A stretch of DNA of 64,000 nucleotides, taken from assembly GCF_900115955.1 (NCBI RefSeq), contig NZ_FOYL01000001.1, positions 620,001 to 684,000 of the forward strand. The letters run 5' to 3'. The notes under the pieces were generated by a model. The model saw only the letters and a program-made list of their open reading frames with translations, did not search any database and was not told the origin of the DNA. The DNA is from Lentzea waywayandensis (GTDB lineage: Bacteria > Actinomycetota > Actinomycetes > Mycobacteriales > Pseudonocardiaceae). Of this stretch, positions 58,191-64,000 are shown piece by piece. The position numbers were made by a program, and so were the translations under genes. The number at the start of each line of letters is the position of its first letter. The stretch's first letter is position 1.

Positions 58191-58233
58191 GAGCGGGCGC
58201 TTCCGGTCATGGAGTCACCGGAAGCGCCCGCTC
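58191..58233. terminator. Perfect 17-bp hairpin terminator between convergent genes
   Basis: GAGCGGGCGCTTCCGGT (58191-58207), 9-base loop, ACCGGAAGCGCCCGCTC (58217-58233). It separates the exported-protein gene from the convergent S41 peptidase. Confidence 0.85.
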
Positions 58234-58235
58234 GA

Positions 58236-60113
58236 TCAGCTGGCGACCTTGCGCGCGGCCACCAGCTGCCCGTCCGCGAACCCCTCGACGCGCACCTCGC
58301 GCCCGGTCGCGGTCAACGTCGCGGTGTGCGCGCCGTCGGTCACGTCCAGCGAGGTGGCGGGGCGGCCATCGACGTAGATGTCCACCCGGTCGAGGTTCAC
58401 GGTGTCCAGGGAGACGGTCGTTCCCTCGACCGCCACTCCGAGCCGCCGCACCGGGAGCGCGGCCAGCAGTGAGCCCGCCCGTGCGAGCAGGTCCACGTTG
58501 CCCTGCAACAGGTCCGCGCGCGTGACCTTGTGCTGGTGCGTCGGGCGCACACCCAGGTCCTCCACCGGCGTGCCGGCGAGCTTGCCGACGCGCAACGTGC
58601 GGCGGATCGACACGCGCATGTTCGCCCTGTTGGGCAACGACTTGTACGGCGACTCGCCGTCGCCCGGCGCCGGGATCTTCAGCAGTGTCATCAGCAGCCC
58701 GTGCGTCCACACGTTCGCGCCGCCCGCGCCGGTGTTGTCGTCCACACCGAGGATCGGGCCCAGGTCGTGGTCGGCCCAGCCCGCGGCGAAGATGTCCGTG
58801 GCCGAGTAGCAGCGCGCGTCGGTGATCAGCAGTACCGGACCGTGGTACGTCTGGCCCACGGCGTTCGCGCCCTCGACCGGCGTGATCGTGTGCGAGCAGG
58901 AGAACGCCTGGCCCGTCTCGGTCGAGCTGTCGAGCGACGGGAACCACGGGCCGAGGTCGATCTGGCCGGTCGGGTTCTCGGCGTGGCGGCGGGAGATCCG
59001 CAGGTTCAGCGGCGTGCTCAGGAACTGCACGGGCTCCGGCTGCACGGGTCGTGGCGTCATCGTCTGGAGCAGGAACTCCGAGGCGAAGATGTGGCCGCCG
59101 CCGTTGTCGCGGACGTCGACGATGAGTCCGTTCTGCGGCAGGAGGTTCGCGAGCCGGACGAACTCGGCGAGGAACGCGTCCGGGTCGTCGACGCTGAACG
59201 TGAAGATCCGCAGGTGCCCGAACGTGCCGGACGGCGTGGTGATCGGACGCGCGCGGAACACGCCGGGCATCGTCGTCGCCACGTCCTGCGCGGCCATCGC
59301 GACCGCGCCACCGGCGGCCTCGGCCTGCACGACCTTGGGCGCGTGCAACAACTTCTTGGCGCGCGCCTTCTCGTCGGAGTCCAGGTCGACGCCCTGCGCG
59401 GCCGCGGCGGGGCTGAGCGAGTCGACGTCGGTCATCGGAGGGAGGTTCTCCGTGACCTGCCAGTCGACGCGGATGTCGGCGGCGGCGCCGGTCTCGTCGC
59501 GGTAGGTGACGACGACCCAGTCCTCGTCGGGCGGAAGTTGGATCACCAAGGGGCGCAACGTGAGCGACTCCAGGCCGCGAGCGTGGTTCGCGGCGGCGTT
59601 GCTGCCCGCGAAGACCGCGCCGTTCAACGCGACCGCGCGGGCGATCGGCGTGCCGTTCCAGTGCGTCACCTCGGCGCCGACCGCGAGGCCGTTGAAGTTC
59701 GCGACCGTGCGGGCGACGAGGTACTGCTCGGTGCCGTCGGCGGCGAAACAACGCTCCAGCTGGAACGGCAGGAAGGCGATCTTGCCCGCGAACGGCGCGG
59801 GCAGCAGGTAGTTCGTGTGCAGGTCGCGCACCGAGTGGAAGGTGCTCGACAGCTCGCGGTGGAACTGCCACTCGGCCTCGGCCGTGGCATCGGTCTGCCG
59901 TTCGAGTCTGGCTCGGAGCACCCTGAGTCTTTGCACAGGATTCACCGCGTGCATGGCGACCTTGAGAGGAAGGTGCGCGTAGTTCTGCTCCAGCAGGATC
60001 AGCGCCTGGTCGACGATGAGCTTGCGCTGCGCCAGGGTGAGGGTGCCCGCCGTCGCGAGGAACTCGGCGAGTCCGACGGAGTTTGCGACGTTCGGGTGAG
60101 CGGTTGTGGTCAT
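58236..60113 (-). CDS. S41-family (CtpA/tail-specific) peptidase-like protein
   Basis: 625 residues without a signal peptide or membrane helix, unlike most CtpA proteases. An N-terminal helical domain (~1-110) is followed by a PDZ-like segment (LAVGAEVTHWNGTPIARA) and the S41 core: FGHLRIFTFSVDDPDAFLAE, LIVDVRDNGGGHIFASE, and the serine nucleophile region ITDARCYSATDIFAAGWADH (~430), as in tricorn-type proteases. A C-terminal beta-domain (~540-625) ends the protein. ATG 60113. Divergent from the membrane hydrolase gene (60234). Substrate unknown, probably cytoplasmic. Confidence 0.86.
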   Translation of the reverse strand: MTTTAHPNVANSVGLAEFLATAGTLTLAQRKLIVDQALILLEQNYAHLPLKVAMHAVNPVQRLRVLRARLERQTDATAEAEWQFHRELSSTFHSVRDLHTNYLLPAPFAGKIAFLPFQLERCFAADGTEQYLVARTVANFNGLAVGAEVTHWNGTPIARAVALNGAVFAGSNAAANHARGLESLTLRPLVIQLPPDEDWVVVTYRDETGAAADIRVDWQVTENLPPMTDVDSLSPAAAAQGVDLDSDEKARAKKLLHAPKVVQAEAAGGAVAMAAQDVATTMPGVFRARPITTPSGTFGHLRIFTFSVDDPDAFLAEFVRLANLLPQNGLIVDVRDNGGGHIFASEFLLQTMTPRPVQPEPVQFLSTPLNLRISRRHAENPTGQIDLGPWFPSLDSSTETGQAFSCSHTITPVEGANAVGQTYHGPVLLITDARCYSATDIFAAGWADHDLGPILGVDDNTGAGGANVWTHGLLMTLLKIPAPGDGESPYKSLPNRANMRVSIRRTLRVGKLAGTPVEDLGVRPTHQHKVTRADLLQGNVDLLARAGSLLAALPVRRLGVAVEGTTVSLDTVNLDRVDIYVDGRPATSLDVTDGAHTATLTATGREVRVEGFADGQLVAARKVAS

Positions 60114-60233
60114 GGTGGGGCCTCCTTGTCCAGTAGAGGCTTTCCAGGGCGCCTGGATACACCTGTTTCACCCGTTCGGCCGCTAACTGGAGCAGTTTTC
60201 AGGACGACAACTGGAGTAAAGGGGAGGCCGGTC

Positions 60234-62573
60234 ATGAAGCCACGCGTCCTGGAGCTGCGCATCCACGGGGTCAACAACACACCCCCGGACGCGATGCTGG
60301 CCCTTCCCGAGCACGCCGTCGAACAGTTCCGCGGCGACCGGTTCGGCAGCTTCTGGCGGCCGAAGCCGGACAAGCTCGCCGAGCTGCCGGCGGAGCACCC
60401 CGGGCAGGTGCCCGCGGCCGTGCGGCGCGAGGCGTACTCGTGGGGCGGCATGGCGCGCAGCAGTCCGGGTGTGCCGGGCAGCGGGGTGCCGTCCGTGCTC
60501 GCGAACGCGCTGGGGCGCGTCGGATGGGCGCTGCTGCTGCCGTTCGGGCTGGCGAACGTCGCCTACTGGTCCCGGAAGCTCCCCGACGACTCGACACCGA
60601 CGACCAGGCACATGGTGTGGTGGAACGCCGGGCGCGGCGCGGCCAGCACGCGGTTGTTCGGGCTGGGGCTGACGGTGTTGCTGGTGCTCGCGGTGTGCGA
60701 GGTGGCGATCGACGTCTACGCGATCCAGTGCTCGCTGCCCGGCACCACCTGCAAGCGGCTGCCGGACTTCCTGGACGTGCTCGGCGACCCCGCGCGGCAC
60801 GTCAGGGTGCTCGCCGCGTCCGTCGTGCCGGTGTTGCTGCTGCTCGGGCTGGTGGCGCTGACCTCGTTGTCGCGCAGCAGGTACGAGCAGGCGACGATGC
60901 GGCGCAGGCCGGTGCGGCGGCCGGGCGTGATGCTCAGCAGGGCGTCGATGTGGGAGGGCAGCCCGCGGATCCGCCGGCTCACCCGGCTGCACATCTCGGC
61001 CGGGTGCTGCGTGGTGGTGCTGGTGACGAGCGCGCAGCTGTGGCGGCACGCGTTCTTCCTGGTGCTGACCGTGCTCGCGGCCGGGGTGCTGGCGGTCGTG
61101 ATGGCGCGGGTCGTGGTGACGGCGACCGACTGCCCGGACGTGCCGTCGACCGAGAAGGGCGGCCTGTGGTCGTGGCTGCTGATGATCTCGGCGGTGCTCG
61201 TGCTGGTGGCGCACGGGTTCGGCCTGTACGCGATCGAGCCGGCCTTCGACGGGCCGTTGTGGCTGACGTCGTGGGGACCGCCGGTCGTCACGGTCGCGCT
61301 GCTCGGGTCCGTGCTGGCCGCGTGGTCGTGGCGGCGCAACGACGCCAAAGGGCCGTTGGTCATGCTCGTGCTGTTCGTGGCTTTCATGGTTGCCACGTAC
61401 TGGGTTCCGCTCGCCTGGATCGGCGCGGTCGTGTTCGGCGGGGCGCTGGCGTGGCGGGCCCGGCCGCGTGCCGGTGACCAGTGGCAGGCCTGGCGCGGCG
61501 CCGGTCCCGGTGTGCTGCTGGGGTTGTCGCTGACGTCGTCGGTGACGCTGGCGACCGTGCTGGTGCTGACGTTCCGGGGCTGGATCGGCACGGGACTGCA
61601 GGCGCCGCCGTTCTACTCGTGGTTCAGCGCCGCGTTCGCCGTCGCACTGGTTCCGCTGGTGCTGCTGGTGCTCGCCCAGGCCGTCGTGCTGCTGTCGCGG
61701 CTGACCAAACCCGCCGTGCTCGACGACGAGGCCGAGGTGCTCGTCGTGCGGGTGCGGCACGTGGTCGCGGTGACGCACCGGGCGGAGAACGTCGCCGGGG
61801 TGCTGTCGACACTGGGCGTGCTCGCCCTGGTGCTGACCTGCTACCTGGCGTTCGCCTCGCCCGCGTGGTCGCAGTGGTCCGGTGTGACGTGGGTGGTGGG
61901 CAAGGGCGACTGGGTGACCGGGCTCGCCGGGGTCGCGGTGATCGGCTCGTTCGTCGGAGCCGGGATGCTGACCAACCGGCGGCCGCTCGGGCTGGTGTGG
62001 GACCTCATGTGCTTCCTGCCGCGCACCGCCCACCCGTTCGCACCGCCCTGCTACGCCGAGCGCGCGGTGCCGGAGATCGCGGACAGAACCCGCGAGTTCC
62101 TGGACGAGTCGCCTGATCACCGGGTGGTGCTGTCCGCGCACAGCCTGGGCGCCGTGCTGGCCGTGGCGGCGCTGTTCGCGTTGCCGGAGGGCTATCTCGA
62201 GCGCGTGCGGCTGCTCACCTACGGCGTGCAGCTGCGGCCGTACTTCGGGCGGATCTTCCCCGAACTGCTGGGACCTTCGGTCCTGGGCACACCGGACGTG
62301 CGCGCGGGCGCGATGTTCTCGTGCGATCCGTGGCGCCGGAATCCAGGCGATACACCGGAACGCGGGCTCACCACGTTGATGGGCAAGAACTGGATCAACC
62401 TGTGGCGCCGCACCGACTACCTGGGTTTTCCCGTGCACGGCTGGGAACCGAACGACCTCGACCGCCGCGCCGGCGAGACGAACGGGTCACCGGACAAAGT
62501 GGAGACTCACGGCGACTATCACCTGTGCGCGGCCTATCGAGACGCGCTCACGGAGCTCGCTCGCCCGATCTGA
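60234..62573 (+). CDS. Large membrane protein with split alpha/beta-hydrolase-like domain
   Basis: 779 residues; ATG 60234 with AAAGGGGAGG upstream. N-terminal strand VLELRIHGVNNTPPDAML resembles the first strand and HG motif of alpha/beta hydrolases. About 10-12 membrane helices follow (residues ~90-590). The C-terminal part returns to the hydrolase fold with HRVVLSAHSLGAVLAVAALF (~625-645), a G-x-S-x-G variant (AHSLG) with candidate Ser nucleophile, and ends with FPVHGWEPNDLD and THGDYHLCAAYRDAL, possibly supplying Asp/His. A transmembrane block would be inserted in the enzyme fold. Family not named. Confidence 0.78.
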   Translation: MKPRVLELRIHGVNNTPPDAMLALPEHAVEQFRGDRFGSFWRPKPDKLAELPAEHPGQVPAAVRREAYSWGGMARSSPGVPGSGVPSVLANALGRVGWALLLPFGLANVAYWSRKLPDDSTPTTRHMVWWNAGRGAASTRLFGLGLTVLLVLAVCEVAIDVYAIQCSLPGTTCKRLPDFLDVLGDPARHVRVLAASVVPVLLLLGLVALTSLSRSRYEQATMRRRPVRRPGVMLSRASMWEGSPRIRRLTRLHISAGCCVVVLVTSAQLWRHAFFLVLTVLAAGVLAVVMARVVVTATDCPDVPSTEKGGLWSWLLMISAVLVLVAHGFGLYAIEPAFDGPLWLTSWGPPVVTVALLGSVLAAWSWRRNDAKGPLVMLVLFVAFMVATYWVPLAWIGAVVFGGALAWRARPRAGDQWQAWRGAGPGVLLGLSLTSSVTLATVLVLTFRGWIGTGLQAPPFYSWFSAAFAVALVPLVLLVLAQAVVLLSRLTKPAVLDDEAEVLVVRVRHVVAVTHRAENVAGVLSTLGVLALVLTCYLAFASPAWSQWSGVTWVVGKGDWVTGLAGVAVIGSFVGAGMLTNRRPLGLVWDLMCFLPRTAHPFAPPCYAERAVPEIADRTREFLDESPDHRVVLSAHSLGAVLAVAALFALPEGYLERVRLLTYGVQLRPYFGRIFPELLGPSVLGTPDVRAGAMFSCDPWRRNPGDTPERGLTTLMGKNWINLWRRTDYLGFPVHGWEPNDLDRRAGETNGSPDKVETHGDYHLCAAYRDALTELARPI

Positions 62574-62639
62574 ACCAGTCACCCGATCGTGGACGTGAAG
62601 GGGGTGGGAACCTGGAACGCAGTTGACTCAAGGAGAAAC

Positions 62640-63230
62640 ATGCGCACGACTGTGGCGACCCTCGTGGGAGCCGTACTGCTCACCGGAGGGCTGGCCGCCT
62701 GTTCGAGCGAGCCCGCACCCTCGTCCGCACCTCAGACCCAGGCCGTGAAACCGGTGGCCGAGACCGACGTGGCGGCACCTGCGGCGTCCGGTGACCAGCC
62801 GAAAGGCATCACCTACGACGTGGCGCGGATCCCGTTGGGCGCCAAGCTCTCGACCGGCTCGTCCGTCGCGAATGGACGGACCACGGTGGAGCTGAAGGTG
62901 TCCGGCCTGCTGCCGAACACGAAGTACGGCTCGCACGTGCACACCAAGCCGTGCGGCGCCAAGCCGGCCGACTCGGGCCCGCATTACCAGAACGAGAAGG
63001 ACCCGGTGTCGCCGAGCGTCGACTCGAAGTACGCCAACGCGCAGAACGAGATCTGGCTGGACTTCACCACCGACGCGCAGGGTGCCGCGACCGGCACGGC
63101 GACGGTGAGCTGGGAGTTCCGCAAGGGCGAGGCGAACGCCGTCATCGTGCACGCCACGCACTCCAGCACCGAGCACGGCAAGGCGGGCACCGCTGGTGAC
63201 CGCCTCGCGTGCCTCACCGCTGCGTTCTAA
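62640..63230 (+). CDS. Cu/Zn superoxide dismutase-like lipoprotein
   Basis: 196 residues, ATG 62640 with AAGGAGAAAC upstream. Lipoprotein signal ends LTGGLAAC (Cys ~20). The beta-barrel domain has GSHVHTKPCG, with the HxH copper ligands, then PHYQNEKDP (bridging His) and AVIVHATHSSTEHGKAGTAG, which carries a copper His, and GDRLACLTAA. The metal-loop Asp positions of SodC are less clear. Could scavenge extracellular superoxide or store copper. No chaperone gene adjacent. Confidence 0.85.
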   Translation: MRTTVATLVGAVLLTGGLAACSSEPAPSSAPQTQAVKPVAETDVAAPAASGDQPKGITYDVARIPLGAKLSTGSSVANGRTTVELKVSGLLPNTKYGSHVHTKPCGAKPADSGPHYQNEKDPVSPSVDSKYANAQNEIWLDFTTDAQGAATGTATVSWEFRKGEANAVIVHATHSSTEHGKAGTAGDRLACLTAAF

Positions 63231-64000
63231 CACGGCCCGGTCAGGGCCACTCCTCCCGCGAGGTGTGGTCCTGACATCGGTTCCAGCACCGCCGAACGCA
63301 CGAGGTTCAGCACCTCGTGCCGGGGTCCGACGCGACGAACGAGCCCCCGCACGCACAGTTCCCGCAGGGACCGGCCGTGTTCGGGTTCGTCTCCCTCGGC
63401 CAGGCGCACCAGCAGCCGCCGCCCGTCGTCGTCCAATGTGGACAGCGAGCGGCGCAGCGAGTCGCGCAGGTGTGCCGAGGTCGGGTCGAGCGGGTTGGTC
63501 CGCAGCCGGTCCAGCAGGTGCTGCGGCGAGTAGACCATGAACCACCCGGCCGCGAACTCCAGTGCGGACGGCAGCCCGTCCAGTTCGTGCACGAGACCCA
63601 TGAGCGCGGCCTGGTTGGCCGGCTCGGGCTTGAACGCCGGCCGCACCCGGCGCACGTGCGTGAGCAGCAACCGCATCGCGGCGTCGTCGGCCAGCGCTCC
63701 CAGCGGGAACAGGTGCTCGTCGGCCAGCCCGGTCGGCGCGAGTGCCGTGACGACGACCCGCAGTCTCGGGTGCGCCTCCAGCAGGCGCGGGTCCGGCCGG
63801 TGATCGGTGACGAGGACCGTGTCCTGGTCGTCGGCGACGGACGGGCTCGCCTGCGCCGGGTGCCACAGGACCGACCAGCCGTGCCGGAAGTGCAGCTCGC
63901 CCGCGACCTCCAGGGCGAGCCGGGTCTTGCCGACGCCGCTGACGCCGGTGACGGTGACCAGCCGCCGCGACTCGTAGCCTCCGGCCTCCGGCCGTCCCTC
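63227..64000 (-). CDS. NB-ARC/AfsR-like regulatory ATPase, N-terminus outside window
   Basis: 257 codons open to the right edge. The Walker A motif is TVTGVSGVGKTRLALEVAGE near the cut edge. Downstream ELDGLPSALEFAAGWFMVYS is the GLPLAL motif of NB-ARC (STAND) ATPases and SLRRSLSTLDDDGRRLLVRL the winged-helix start (L..SL..L). Such domains follow an N-terminal DNA-binding SARP or LuxR region, which is not in view. The visible C-terminus lacks TPR repeats. Ends 3 bases past the convergent SOD-like stop; the stop codons overlap. Confidence 0.86.
   Translation of the reverse strand, partial: EGRPEAGGYESRRLVTVTGVSGVGKTRLALEVAGELHFRHGWSVLWHPAQASPSVADDQDTVLVTDHRPDPRLLEAHPRLRVVVTALAPTGLADEHLFPLGALADDAAMRLLLTHVRRVRPAFKPEPANQAALMGLVHELDGLPSALEFAAGWFMVYSPQHLLDRLRTNPLDPTSAHLRDSLRRSLSTLDDDGRRLLVRLAEGDEPEHGRSLRELCVRGLVRRVGPRHEVLNLVRSAVLEPMSGPHLAGGVALTGPC

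Noticed and set aside
58530..60233. N-terminal extension of the membrane hydrolase gene upstream of 60234
   Set aside because: It is antisense to the S41 peptidase, low-complexity, and a strong RBS marks the ATG at 60234.
1..64000. rRNA, tRNA, insertion sequences, prophage genes
   Set aside because: No tRNA cloverleaf, rRNA signature, transposase or phage structural gene was recognised on reading the window.

Overview
The window is high-GC DNA with GTG/TTG starts, 4-bp ATGA/GTGA gene overlaps and many families typical of filamentous actinobacteria: DUF397 with an XRE/DUF5753 partner, a 13E12-type HNH protein, mycothiol-dependent enzymes, an AfsR-like ATPase and an LAxTG-type surface protein. 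It most resembles a chromosomal segment of a Pseudonocardiales genome (Lentzea or Saccharothrix relatives). That placement is inference from gene content; no rRNA or tRNA is present to confirm it.

Layout. 1-6100: a Ser/Thr kinase (cut by the left edge), a CorA transporter, a crotonase-family enzyme, a beta-helix lipoprotein, a small membrane protein, a SLATT-domain protein divergent from a PIG-L deacetylase, and a 35-residue amphipathic micro-ORF. 6230-22185 and 30175-42311: two arms of a large cell-surface polysaccharide locus. They hold a UDP-sugar dehydrogenase, six glycosyltransferase genes (one a GT2-GT fusion), an asparagine-synthase homologue, an MFS exporter, a Wzx-type flippase, a Wzz-type copolymerase, an O-antigen-ligase-like polymerase, a WbaP-type initiating transferase, a Gfo/Idh/MocA oxidoreductase, an epimerase, two DegT/DnrJ aminotransferases, two left-handed beta-helix acetyltransferases and a 1591-residue secreted multidomain protein. 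The second arm reads like a nucleotide-acetamido-sugar pathway feeding lipid-linked assembly.

22169-30066 lies between the two arms and looks accessory. It has DUF397/XRE, an HNH protein behind a LexA-type box, a quinone reductase/XRE pair, a mycothiol-dependent enzyme, a decayed polymorphic toxin/immunity locus, and a mosaic scar made from 3' fragments of two neighbouring genes.

42688-52431: an S4 RNA-binding protein, a DUF2306 membrane protein, a SLOG-SLATT plus SLATT pair (predicted nucleotide-sensing membrane effector), a HAD phosphatase, an unusual SDR with a Zn-like motif, a short Ku protein behind a LexA-type box, a TM0106-like nuclease/helicase and a surface-anchored protein. 52488-64000: a second PIG-L deacetylase, a GT1 glycosyltransferase, a subtilisin with P-domain, a TrmB/LuxR-type regulator, a small exported protein, an S41 peptidase divergent from a membrane alpha/beta-hydrolase-like protein, a Cu/Zn superoxide dismutase-like lipoprotein, and an NB-ARC regulator cut by the right edge.

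Most gene ends are closed by perfect long-stem hairpins. The best candidates for follow-up are the SLOG-SLATT system, the 35-residue micro-ORF, the 42-bp coding repeat at the flippase start, the toxin/immunity and recombination scar, the LexA-type box before ku, and the giant secreted protein inside the polysaccharide operon.
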